A stretch of DNA of 64,000 nt from Bog-473 sp963717455 (GTDB lineage Bacteria; Actinomycetota; Acidimicrobiia; Acidimicrobiales; RAAP-2). The notes below the pieces were generated by a model. The model did not search any database. It worked only from the letters and a program-made list of their open reading frames with translations, and was not told the origin of the DNA. Shown here piece by piece: positions 43,244 through 51,125 of this stretch (positions within the stretch are counted from its first letter, which is position 1; the number at the start of each line of letters is the position of its first letter). The stretch is taken from assembly GCA_963717455.1 (NCBI GenBank), contig OY970336.1:5022001-5086000 (forward strand), read 5' to 3'. Both the position numbers and the translations under genes were made by a program.

Positions 43244-44005
43244 TCAGCGGGCGTTGAGGCGGTACCCAACCCCGCGCACAGTGTGGATCAAATGAGGTGG
43301 TTCTGCGTCGATCTTCCGGCGCAAGAGCGAGATGTACGTCTCGACCACCGTCGACTCACCATTGAAGTCGTAACTCCAGACGTGATCGAGGATCTGCGCC
43401 CGAGTCATCACCTGACCGGCGTGGCGCATCAGGAACCGGAGCAGCTTGTACTCGGTCAAGGAGAGCTCGACAGTCTTTCCGCCCCGGGATACCTGATGTG
43501 CTTCGTCATCGAGCACCAGATCTCGGCACACGAGGAGCTGCGACTCCATCGACTTCCCCGAGCGGCGCAGGATCGCTTCGACTCTGGCGATGAGCTCCTC
43601 GACGCTGAACGGCTTGGTGAGGTAGTCATCGCCCCCAATGCTCAAGCCGCGGACTCGGTCCTCGACCGTGTCGGAAGCGGTGAGGAAGATGACCGGGATG
43701 TCGGATCGGTCGAATCGCAGGCGTCGACATACTTCGAATCCATCGAGATCGGGCAGCATGACGTCAAGAACGATCAGATCGAAGGCCTCTTCGGCACTCA
43801 CCACTTGCAATGCGTCTCGTCCGCTGGTCGTCTCGACCGTCGTATAGCCGGCCAGGCGCAGCGCTGTGCAGACCACAAAGGCGACGTTCTCCTCGTCTTC
43901 GACAACCAGGATCCGTGGGCGCACCGGTGCAGTGTGGCTTGAGAAGATTGAGAGTTCCTGAAGGGTTCCTGTGGATCCGATGAAGGCGTGTCCGGCCGTC
44001 GACAT
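43244..44005 (-). CDS. OmpR/PhoB-family response regulator
   Basis: The receiver domain starts PRILVVEDEENVAFVVCTAL, with the phosphoacceptor Asp in FDLIVLDVMLPDLDGFEVC and the Lys in DDYLTKPFSVEELIARV. The C-terminal winged helix ends GESTVVETYISLLRRKID and HTVRGVGYRLNAR. The ATG at 44005 gives 253 residues with a 27-residue unconserved lead; a GTG at 43924, just before RPRILVVED, gives the usual 226 and may be the true start. It probably controls the divergent exporter genes. Confidence 0.95.
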   Translation of the reverse strand: MSTAGHAFIGSTGTLQELSIFSSHTAPVRPRILVVEDEENVAFVVCTALRLAGYTTVETTSGRDALQVVSAEEAFDLIVLDVMLPDLDGFEVCRRLRFDRSDIPVIFLTASDTVEDRVRGLSIGGDDYLTKPFSVEELIARVEAILRRSGKSMESQLLVCRDLVLDDEAHQVSRGGKTVELSLTEYKLLRFLMRHAGQVMTRAQILDHVWSYDFNGESTVVETYISLLRRKIDAEPPHLIHTVRGVGYRLNAR

Positions 44006-44164
44006 TGGCGAACGACTTCCACGCCCAACGAAGGGTCCTTGTGGATACCCGATGCCCGAAAGGGGTGCCCGTCATCAGGCGGCTGGCAATTGCCCTGATG
44101 CCTTCAGGAAACCCGCGAGATTCCTGGATCGACGTCACAGGTCCACCTGTCACACTCGCTCCCT

Positions 44165-44779
44165 ATGAACACCACTCGCCTCTCCCTTCGCGGCACACCA
44201 GCCCGAGGGCTGCGCCTGGGCGCGCTCTTCGGACTCTGTGCCCTCTCCCTCGTCTTCACCCTCGCCCTCACGGTCTCGACCAGCGGCACCAGCGGTGCGG
44301 CAACGCTGCGGACGGCCGCCAAACAGAGCGCCAAGCACAAGCCATCGAGCGCAAAGTCGTTCGCGGCCTTCCAAAAATGCCTGTCCAAGCACGGGCTGAA
44401 GTTGCCTGCCCGAGGAGCTTCGAGAGGCGGTCCGCCGTCGGGATTCTCCGGTGGCACGCCGCCGAGTTTTAGTGGCTCCGGTGGCTTCGGCGGCAATTCG
44501 AAAGCCCAAGCCGCACTCAAGCAATGCGCCAGCCTGCAGCCAAAGGGAGGGTTCCCGGGAGGACCGGGAGGAGCCGGTGGATCTTCCAGCACGGCGTTCG
44601 CCGCCTATCGCAACTGCATGAAGCTCCATGGTGTCACCGTGCCATCGGTCACCCCGGGCTCAAGCACGTCGACCCCGAGCACCGTCGACACCTCCTCGCC
44701 CACCTATCAGGCCGCCCAGACCGCCTGCAAGGCCTTGCTCCCGACGGGCACGGGCACCCCGCCGGGGGGTTCGGGCTGA
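44165..44779 (+). CDS. Secreted protein with two C-x4-HG repeats, exporter-associated
   Basis: The 204-residue product has a signal peptide (LGALFGLCALSLVFTLALTV) and a Gly/Ser/Pro-rich mature part. Two similar motifs recur: SFAAFQKCLSKHGLKLP and AFAAYRNCMKLHGVTVP, each followed by another Cys further on (LKQCASL, QTACKAL), so two disulfide-bonded mini-domains are likely. I do not recognise a named family. It is the first gene of the cluster with the HlyD-like adaptor 55 bp downstream; similar small Cys proteins accompany actinobacterial MacAB clusters. Confidence 0.8.
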   Translation: MNTTRLSLRGTPARGLRLGALFGLCALSLVFTLALTVSTSGTSGAATLRTAAKQSAKHKPSSAKSFAAFQKCLSKHGLKLPARGASRGGPPSGFSGGTPPSFSGSGGFGGNSKAQAALKQCASLQPKGGFPGGPGGAGGSSSTAFAAYRNCMKLHGVTVPSVTPGSSTSTPSTVDTSSPTYQAAQTACKALLPTGTGTPPGGSG

Positions 44780-44834
44780 CGGGCTCACGCCGAGCCAACC
44801 CCTCTCGACCCTTTGACTCATTGAAAGGACACCC

Positions 44835-46838
44835 ATGTCTGACGACCGCGGCCCCCGTTCACGCCGCACGATCATCGGCTATGCAGGGCTCGCCCTGGCG
44901 GTGGCCGTCGTGGTCAGTATCGCGCTGTACTCGATCTACGGCTCGTCATCGGCTGCCCCAGGTGTGGCGCGAACGGTCACGGTGACCAGAGGCACCGTCC
45001 AGGAGAGCGTGTCCGCGTCCGGCAACACATCGGCGGTGACGTCGGCGAGCGACAACTTCGACTCCAGCGGGACCCTCACGTCACTCAACGTCAAGGTCGG
45101 GGACCAGGTCAGCGCGGGCGAGGTGCTGGCAACCATCGATCCGGCTCAGGCCCAGGCCAATCTCAAGTCTGCAGAGGCGTCCTTGGCCACTGCGCAGACC
45201 ACGCTGGCTCACGACCTGGCTGGAGGCACGCCGGCGCAACAAGCCCAGAACCAGGCCACCTTGGTGTCCTCGCAGCAACAATTGACCAACGATCAGAACC
45301 AATTGACCGCCGACGAGAAGAGCTTGGCGACCGCACAGTCCGCCCTCGCCTCTGACCAGGCCTTGGGATGTCCTGCCTCGAGTAGCTCGTCAGCTGGGAC
45401 GGGGACCGCTGGGACGGGGACTGCTGGGACGGGGACTGGGGGGGGCGGAGGAGGGGGGACTACGTCGACCACGAACGCTGCGGCCATCCCCGCAGACTCC
45501 TCCGTCTCTGCCCCTTCGGTAAGCACCGGATCGGCCAGCGCGATCGGCACAACGACGGCGACGCTGGGGGGCACGGTGGCGGCAAACGGCGCCTCCACCA
45601 CCTACTCCTTCTCCTACGGCACAACGACGTCCTTCGGCTCGTCGACCCCAGATGCGAGCGCGGGCTCTGGGTCGACCGCGACGGCGGTCTCGGCGGTCGT
45701 CACTGGACTCACGCCCAACACGAGCTACCTGTTCGAGCTCGTCGCATCCAATTCGGCCGGGACCACCACGGGCGTCAGCGTTGCCTTCACCACCGCCCAA
45801 AGCTCCTGCGTGACCGACCAGGACAACATCACCACCTACCAACAGACCGTGTCCAAAGATCAGTCGACCATTGCGGCCCAACAACTCACGGTCCAGGCGA
45901 ACCAGGCCAACCTCACGGTGACGCCGGCCACGATCTCACAGGACGAGGCCACGGTCGCCCAGGACCAGGTGACCGTCGCGACGGATACCAAGGCGCTGGC
46001 GAATACCACCCTGCGGGCCTCGATCAGTGGAACCGTCACGGCGGTGAACGGTTCTGTCGGCGAGACGGTCGGAGGATCGGGCTCGACCACCTCGGGGTCG
46101 ACAGCTGCCGCCTCGAGCGGCTCCAGCGGGTCCTCGTCGACGGGCGGTGGCTCTCCCAGCTCTGGCTCCGGCGCGACGAGTACGGGGTCGGGTGCGACGG
46201 GCTCATCGAGCACCGGCTCGGGTGCGACGGGTGGCACGGGATCGTCTACGAGTTCGGGGACAGGTTCGTCCAGCAGTTCGAGCTCGTCGTCGACCTTCAT
46301 CTCCATCGAGAGCCTGGGCAGCCTCGAGGTCGTCGCGAACTACGCCGAGGCCGACGCCACCAAGATCGCCGTCGGCCAGCCGGCCACGATCACGCTGTCG
46401 GCCCTCTCGAGCACCGAGGTCAGTGGGGTCGTCACCGCCGTGTCACCGACGTCGTCGGTCGTCAGCAACGTGGTCACCTATCCGGTCACCGTGGCGCTCA
46501 CCGATCCCCCCTCGACGGTCAAAGAGGGCATGACCGCCCAGGTCGCCGTTATCGTCCAGACCGCCAACAACGTCCTCCAGCTGCCGAGCGCCGCCATCAC
46601 CACGACTGGGAGCGCCTCGACTGTCAAGGTCCTCTCCAACGGTGTCCAGACGGTCACCCGTGTCACCCTCGGGCTCGTGGGCAGCACCTACACCGAGATC
46701 ACGAGCGGCCTGCACGAAGGTCAGACGGTGGTCGAGCCGACCGCCAGCGTGAGCGCTACGAGTTCAACTGGGTCGAGCCCCTTCTCGGGCGGCGGCGGCG
46801 GGTTCCCCGGCGGCGGCTTCGGTGGAGGTGCCCCGTAG
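44835..46838 (+). CDS. HlyD/MacA-type adaptor with an inserted fibronectin-III-like domain
   Basis: The 667-residue chain has one membrane helix (residues about 13-35), a split lipoyl domain (TSLNVKVGDQVSAGEVLATI near 82-101 and the second half around 393-412), alpha-hairpin helices rich in Gln and Ala (104-175 and 322-390) and a C-terminal beta-barrel with VANYAEADATKIAVGQPATI. At the tip of the hairpin (about 228-321) sits an FN3-like domain (GTTTATLGGTVAANGASTTY, VVTGLTPNTSYLFELVASNS), which is unusual. A Ser/Gly-rich linker of about 75 residues interrupts the lipoyl/barrel junction. It connects the MacB-like permease to the outside. Confidence 0.92.
   Translation: MSDDRGPRSRRTIIGYAGLALAVAVVVSIALYSIYGSSSAAPGVARTVTVTRGTVQESVSASGNTSAVTSASDNFDSSGTLTSLNVKVGDQVSAGEVLATIDPAQAQANLKSAEASLATAQTTLAHDLAGGTPAQQAQNQATLVSSQQQLTNDQNQLTADEKSLATAQSALASDQALGCPASSSSSAGTGTAGTGTAGTGTGGGGGGGTTSTTNAAAIPADSSVSAPSVSTGSASAIGTTTATLGGTVAANGASTTYSFSYGTTTSFGSSTPDASAGSGSTATAVSAVVTGLTPNTSYLFELVASNSAGTTTGVSVAFTTAQSSCVTDQDNITTYQQTVSKDQSTIAAQQLTVQANQANLTVTPATISQDEATVAQDQVTVATDTKALANTTLRASISGTVTAVNGSVGETVGGSGSTTSGSTAAASSGSSGSSSTGGGSPSSGSGATSTGSGATGSSSTGSGATGGTGSSTSSGTGSSSSSSSSSTFISIESLGSLEVVANYAEADATKIAVGQPATITLSALSSTEVSGVVTAVSPTSSVVSNVVTYPVTVALTDPPSTVKEGMTAQVAVIVQTANNVLQLPSAAITTTGSASTVKVLSNGVQTVTRVTLGLVGSTYTEITSGLHEGQTVVEPTASVSATSSTGSSPFSGGGGGFPGGGFGGGAP
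45393..45437 (+). repeat. 15-bp tandem repeat inside the adaptor gene
   Basis: Three units of GCTGGGACGGGGACC/T (45393, 45408, 45423) encode Ala-Gly-Thr-Gly-Thr repeats in the linker before the FN3-like domain. In-frame slippage could change linker length. Confidence 0.8.
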
Positions 46839-47641
46839 TGGCCGGGAGCGACCGCCTGAGGCGGGATGGTTCCGCTCAGAAGTGGCCGGTCATCGCGCTC
46901 TCCAACATCGTCAAGCGCTATGCCATGGGCGGCAACGACGTGTACGCGACGCGAGGCGTTTCGCTGAGTGTCTCACGCGGGGAGTTCGTCGCGATCATGG
47001 GGGCGTCGGGCTCTGGGAAGTCGACGCTCATGAACATCATCGGGTGCCTCGACGTGCCGACCAGCGGGCACTACCGCCTCGATGGCGTGAACATCCGCGA
47101 CCTCGACGACCGCGAACTGTCCCGGATCCGCAATCGCAAGATCGGTTTCGTCTTCCAGGGATTCAACCTTCTCCCCACCATGTCGGCCATCGCGAACGTG
47201 GAGCTCCCGATGGCCTATGCGGGTGTGCCGACAAAGGAGCGGCGCCATCGAGCCGAAGGCGCGCTCGATTCGGTCGGGCTTGCCGATCGGATGGGCCACT
47301 TTCCCAACGAGATGTCCGGTGGCCAACAGCAGCGAGTCGCCGTTGCCCGCGCCATCGTCACCAATCCGTCCTTGATCCTCGCTGACGAACCGACCGGGAA
47401 CCTCGACTCCACGTCGAGCGTGGACGTGATGTCGGCGTTTGCCAGTTTGCATGCCCAAGGCCGGACCGTGGTGATGATCACCCACGAAGAGGACATCGCG
47501 GCCTATGCCACTCGGGTCGTTCGCCTGCGTGACGGCGTCATCACACAGGACTACCACCACACGCCGGTACACCCCCACGAGGCCCACCTGGCTCACGCGC
47601 GCCAGGCCGAAGGCTCGAGCGCACTGGCGGGTCGGTCGTGA
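46838..47641 (+). CDS. ABC transporter ATP-binding protein (MacB/LolD type)
   Basis: A GTG start shares one base with the adaptor's stop. The 267-residue ATPase has Walker A GASGSGKST, the Q loop VFQGFNLLPTMSAIANVELP, signature MSGGQQQRVAVARAIV and Walker B LILADEPTGNLDS, typical of the MacB/LolD/FtsE group that drives mechanotransmission exporters. The stop overlaps the permease GTG (GTGA). Confidence 0.96.
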   Translation: MAGSDRLRRDGSAQKWPVIALSNIVKRYAMGGNDVYATRGVSLSVSRGEFVAIMGASGSGKSTLMNIIGCLDVPTSGHYRLDGVNIRDLDDRELSRIRNRKIGFVFQGFNLLPTMSAIANVELPMAYAGVPTKERRHRAEGALDSVGLADRMGHFPNEMSGGQQQRVAVARAIVTNPSLILADEPTGNLDSTSSVDVMSAFASLHAQGRTVVMITHEEDIAAYATRVVRLRDGVITQDYHHTPVHPHEAHLAHARQAEGSSALAGRS

Positions 47642-48861
47642 GCATCTTGGCCAATGCCCTCATGGCACTGCGCGGCATCAACTCGAACAAGTTGCGGTCC
47701 TTGCTGACGATGCTCGGGGTGCTCATCGGGGTGGCCGCGGTGATCGTGCTGTTGGCGGTCGGGACCGGTTCGTCCCAAGCCGTCGCCAACTCCATCAACC
47801 GCTTGGGCACCAATACGTTGACGGTCTTCAGCAGCGGACGATTCGGCGGTGGCACCTCGCAGACGGGAACCCAGTCGCGCAACGCCGTCTTGACGCAGAC
47901 CGACGTCAAGCTGATCTCCGATCCGAACAACGCGCCCGATGTGCAGTCGGTCTCGCCGGTCATCACCACCAGCGAGACCGCCACCTATCAAGGGGCGAGT
48001 GCGACGACGTCGGTGATCGGTTCGACGCCGTCGTATCTTCCGGCATCGAACTACACTGTTCAATCGGGTCGGTCCATTTCGAGCGATGACGTGAAGGCTC
48101 ATGCCGCGGTCGTCGATCTCGGCTCGTCGACCGCGAGCAGCCTGTTCGCCACCGGCTCGAACCCGCTGGGCAAGCAGGTCCAGCTCGGATCGTCGGAATT
48201 CACGGTCATCGGCTTGTTGGCCTCGAAGGGCAGCAGCGGGCTGAGCAATGGGGATGCGGTCGCCATCGCGCCCTACACGGCCGTTCAGGATCAGTTGACC
48301 GGCGAATCGCAATCGTTCTCACAGCTCTTGGTCCAAGGCAAGTCCTCGGCGACGCTCAGCCTGGCCCAAAGCGAGGTCGAGAGCATCCTGGCCGCCCAGA
48401 ACGACACCACGGTTTCCAACCTCCCGTTCAGCGTGTTGAACCAGGCCAGCCTGCTCTCGACGGCAACCTCGAGCTCGAAGACCTTCACGGCGCTGCTCGG
48501 GTGGGTCGCAGCCGTGTCCTTGTTGGTCGGAGCGATCGGCGTGATGAACATCATGTTGGTCACCGTCACCGAGCGCACGCGTGAGATCGGCATTCGCAAG
48601 GCGATCGGCGCCCCGAAGTCGGTGGTGCTCGGCCAGTTCTTGATCGAGGCCGTCGTCATCTCATTGCTCGGCGGCGTCTTGGGGGTGCTCGCAGGGCTCT
48701 TCGTCGTCCGGTTCCGGATCGACGGCGTGCAACCGGTACTTGCGACGTACTCGATCCCTCTGGCCTTTGGCGTCGCGCTCTTGGTGGGCATCTTCGCCGG
48801 CCTGTACCCCGCGTTTCGAGCGGCCTCCTTGCGCCCCATCGATGCCCTCCGACACGAGTAG
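47638..48861 (+). CDS. MacB/FtsX-family ABC permease
   Basis: The 407-residue protein has the four-helix MacB topology: the N-terminal segment LRGINSNKLRSLLTMLGVLI, GVAAVIVLLAVGTGS, then a large external domain of about 230 residues, then VAAVSLLVGAIGVMNIMLVT with the conserved VTERTREIGIRKAIGA and two final helices ending AASLRPIDALRHE. With the ATPase and adaptor it forms a tripartite-like exporter. In a Gram-positive envelope the adaptor would reach the cell wall instead of an outer membrane channel. Confidence 0.96.
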   Translation: MSILANALMALRGINSNKLRSLLTMLGVLIGVAAVIVLLAVGTGSSQAVANSINRLGTNTLTVFSSGRFGGGTSQTGTQSRNAVLTQTDVKLISDPNNAPDVQSVSPVITTSETATYQGASATTSVIGSTPSYLPASNYTVQSGRSISSDDVKAHAAVVDLGSSTASSLFATGSNPLGKQVQLGSSEFTVIGLLASKGSSGLSNGDAVAIAPYTAVQDQLTGESQSFSQLLVQGKSSATLSLAQSEVESILAAQNDTTVSNLPFSVLNQASLLSTATSSSKTFTALLGWVAAVSLLVGAIGVMNIMLVTVTERTREIGIRKAIGAPKSVVLGQFLIEAVVISLLGGVLGVLAGLFVVRFRIDGVQPVLATYSIPLAFGVALLVGIFAGLYPAFRAASLRPIDALRHE

Positions 48862-48878
48862 ATGAAGGAGAAATAGCC

Positions 48879-49559
48879 ATGGCTGATACCGAGACGGGGC
48901 TCGACCCGGTCTCTCCCACCCAAGAACTTCACGTCGACCCCACCTCACAGGTCCCCGTCGCGCCCACCGAGGGGTCCGACGGTGGTGCCGGCGACGTCGA
49001 CGCTCTCTTCGAGAACGAGGAGAGCGAGTGGCCGAGCCGGGGGCCGGCCAAGGGCTTCCGGGTCCCGTGGCTCATGGCTGTTCTGCTGGTCCTGCTCGTT
49101 GCGTCGATCGGCCTCTGGGGCGGTGCCTACCTCCAGCGCCACTCCTCGAGCTCGGCGTCTGCGACATCACCCTTTGGCAGTGGGTCACCCTTTGGATCCG
49201 GAGGGTTCCCGGGAGCGCGCGGTTCGGGCTCCGGGGGGTCCGGTGGGTTTCCCGGGCTCCCGTCGAACGCCACCTCGGGAACGGTCACCGATATCGTCGG
49301 GAACACGCTCTACGTGACCGATTCCAGCGGCAAGTTGGTGGCGGTGACCGTCACATCGAACACGACGGTCAATCGAAACGCCAAGTCCTCCTTGTCGAGC
49401 CTTCAGCCCGGTGACAGCGTGACCGTGCAGGGCACGAAGTCCAAGAACGGGACCGTCAGCGCGTCGTCCGTCTCGGCGACCCAGGCCGGCGTGTCCTCAG
49501 GATTTTCGGGACTCGGCGCTCTCGGCGCTGGCTCGCCGAATGGATCCACCGGCGGATGA
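48879..49559 (+). CDS. Membrane-anchored protein with C-terminal DUF5666-like beta domain
   Basis: The start follows GAAGGAG. The 226-residue product has an acidic cytoplasmic N-terminus, one membrane helix (WLMAVLLVLLVASIGLWGG), a Gly/Ser/Phe-rich linker and an extracellular beta-rich part (SGTVTDIVGNTLYVTDSSGK and VTVTSNTTVNRNAKSSLSSL with QPGDSVTVQG), which resembles OB-like DUF5666 domains. It lies 17 bp after the permease and may be an accessory of the exporter. Function unknown. Confidence 0.82.
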   Translation: MADTETGLDPVSPTQELHVDPTSQVPVAPTEGSDGGAGDVDALFENEESEWPSRGPAKGFRVPWLMAVLLVLLVASIGLWGGAYLQRHSSSSASATSPFGSGSPFGSGGFPGARGSGSGGSGGFPGLPSNATSGTVTDIVGNTLYVTDSSGKLVAVTVTSNTTVNRNAKSSLSSLQPGDSVTVQGTKSKNGTVSASSVSATQAGVSSGFSGLGALGAGSPNGSTGG

Positions 49560-49599
49560 CGTTGCCGCAAGTACGCACAGCTGAGAGTCGCTGACCGCG

Positions 49600-50427
49600 G
49601 TGACGTCCACGTCAGCGAGCACATTCGATCATGCACCGGTGGCGACAACGGCTGGGTCGGCCACCCATGCTCGGAACGCGGTTGCTCGTAGCCCGAGGTC
49701 ACGTTCAACGCGGAGGCGTCAATGTGGCAGGAGCGCATTCACAAGACAGCATCCGGGAGCGACCTGGCGCTGGGTTCCTGCTCGACTTCTCCCGGCGGCC
49801 TCTCTGACGACTCTCATGATATGGCAGCTCACTGCGCTCTTCGCCGACGGTAGAACTGCCCTTGCATACCCTAGCTGGTTGGTTGTCGCGGGATTCGCGA
49901 GGGCGATTCTCTACGCCGCGTTCCTGTCCATTCTCCTTGTCGCGGTTCTCCTCCGCGAGCAGCCATTTGATCGCGATGGGCGCTTGCTGATTCGAGGAAC
50001 GGCCGTGACGGCATCGTTCCTCCTGGTCATACTCGGTCAACTGGCTCCCGCTGGGCCCCTGCTCCTGCGGGTGCCGGCGCTGATTGCCGGGGCTGCTGCA
50101 GCGGTGACCCTCGGAGGGGTGCTTCTCGCCGTGGCGGCCGCAGTCGAACTCGGAACGAACTTCTCATTCGGTCCTCAGAGTCGTCGGCTGGTAGTGACGG
50201 GACCCTATGCATTGGTCCGTCATCCAATGTATTTGGCTGAATTGCTCATGTCGGCGGGAATTGTGATGGTTGCCATGCATCTCACTCTCGTGATCGGCGT
50301 ATGCGTGGTCATCGTGCTCCAAGTCGTACGCATCTCTGCAGAGGAAAGGTTGCTCATGCGAACCGTGCCGACCTACGGAACTTATGGAAGATCCACTCGG
50401 AGCCGCCTGATCCCCGCAGTCTGGTAG
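49600..50427 (+). CDS. Isoprenylcysteine carboxyl methyltransferase (ICMT/PEMT)-like membrane protein
   Basis: The open frame gives 275 residues, but the first 60-70 are Arg/Ser-rich and unlike the family, so the real start is likely further down, near 49780-49817. Four or five membrane helices follow, then the family signature VVTGPYALVRHPMYLAELLM, then VLQVVRISAEERLLMRTVP and TYGRSTRSRLIPAVW. Bacterial members methylate small or lipid substrates using S-adenosylmethionine. It is the last gene before the tRNA half at 50560. Confidence 0.88.
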   Translation: MTSTSASTFDHAPVATTAGSATHARNAVARSPRSRSTRRRQCGRSAFTRQHPGATWRWVPARLLPAASLTTLMIWQLTALFADGRTALAYPSWLVVAGFARAILYAAFLSILLVAVLLREQPFDRDGRLLIRGTAVTASFLLVILGQLAPAGPLLLRVPALIAGAAAAVTLGGVLLAVAAAVELGTNFSFGPQSRRLVVTGPYALVRHPMYLAELLMSAGIVMVAMHLTLVIGVCVVIVLQVVRISAEERLLMRTVPTYGTYGRSTRSRLIPAVW

Positions 50428-50514
50428 GTCTTCGACGCCCCCTTCAGCGACCGCGTCGGGCCCTCGTATTCGAGAACGGTACGCCCGTCGTGAAGTTCTT
50501 TGCCGGGCAGCAGA

Positions 50515-50540
50515 AGAGCCGGCCCAAGCGGACCGGCTCT
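50515..50540. terminator. Hairpin next to tRNA-half copy 4
   Basis: AGAGCCGG (50515-50522) pairs perfectly with CCGGCTCT (50533-50540) around a 10-base loop. It lies 20 bases from the tRNA half and resembles the hairpin at 41366. Confidence 0.65.
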
Positions 50541-50559
50541 GACCTGCAAATCTCCTAAG

Positions 50560-50601
50560 TGGCGGGGGGAGGATTCGAACCTCCGACCTTCGGGTTATGA
50601 G
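50560..50601 (-). repeat. tRNA-Met(CAT) 3'-half repeat, copy 4
   Basis: 41 of 42 bp match copy 1 (the T loop is TTCGAAT instead of TTCAAAT on the minus strand). The bases before the loop are TGGGG, so the anticodon stem with CCCGA is nearly formed (one mismatch), but no D arm or acceptor 5' strand follows. Confidence 0.85.
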
Positions 50602-51125
50602 CCCCATCCGAGCCGTCTACCTCTCGCGAAGCAGTGAAGCCGAGTCAACTCAATTCGGCTTTCAACTGAGCATATGGAGATGCTGGCCCGATGACCTGGG
50701 CTGAGGCGCCGACACGGAACGGGGCTGGAGTAGGGATTTTGTAGGGGCGGATTCAGTGCCGTGGTTCGGCAGAAGTAACAGCCGCTAGGGAAGGCCAATC
50801 GGCGGGATTCGAGTTCGGGCTTCGCTCAGGAACTTGGGCGCATCTCCCGGACAAACCGACCCACTTTGAGAGAGCGGGTGGCTACGTCAACTGAGTCGTA
50901 CCCGTGCTGTTTTGCCAGGTCAGATGGTTAGAGCTGCCGAGACCGTCTGCTCCGGTAGACGAAATATGGCTCGATAGTTCAGCAATTGGATGGGCAGGCC
51001 CGCTTCCTTGAGGTCACCCTTGCTTGGACCTCCTCGCCGCCGGCCCACAGGGCTGTTCGACTCGATCGCCGAAGACAGCGGCACAGCGCAGGCTCGCGGT
51101 GGGTGCGAAGCCGTGGTGGCCGTTG
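50602..51125. other. 524-bp gap after tRNA half, with paired repeats
   Basis: Holds the repeat pair at 50730-50748; otherwise no gene, RNA or repeat is recognised. Confidence 0.6.
50730..50748. repeat. Paired 11-bp-phased direct repeats, copy 4
   Basis: GTAGGGAT (50730-50737) and GTAGGGGC (50741-50748), spacer TTT. The pair starts 129 bp from tRNA half copy 4, the same spacing as copy 1. Confidence 0.7.

Noticed and set aside
44396..46300. CRISPR or other repeat array in the Gly/Ser-rich exporter genes
   Set aside because: The repeats are short, in frame and within coding linkers; there is no repeat-spacer pattern. No CRISPR array was seen anywhere in the window.
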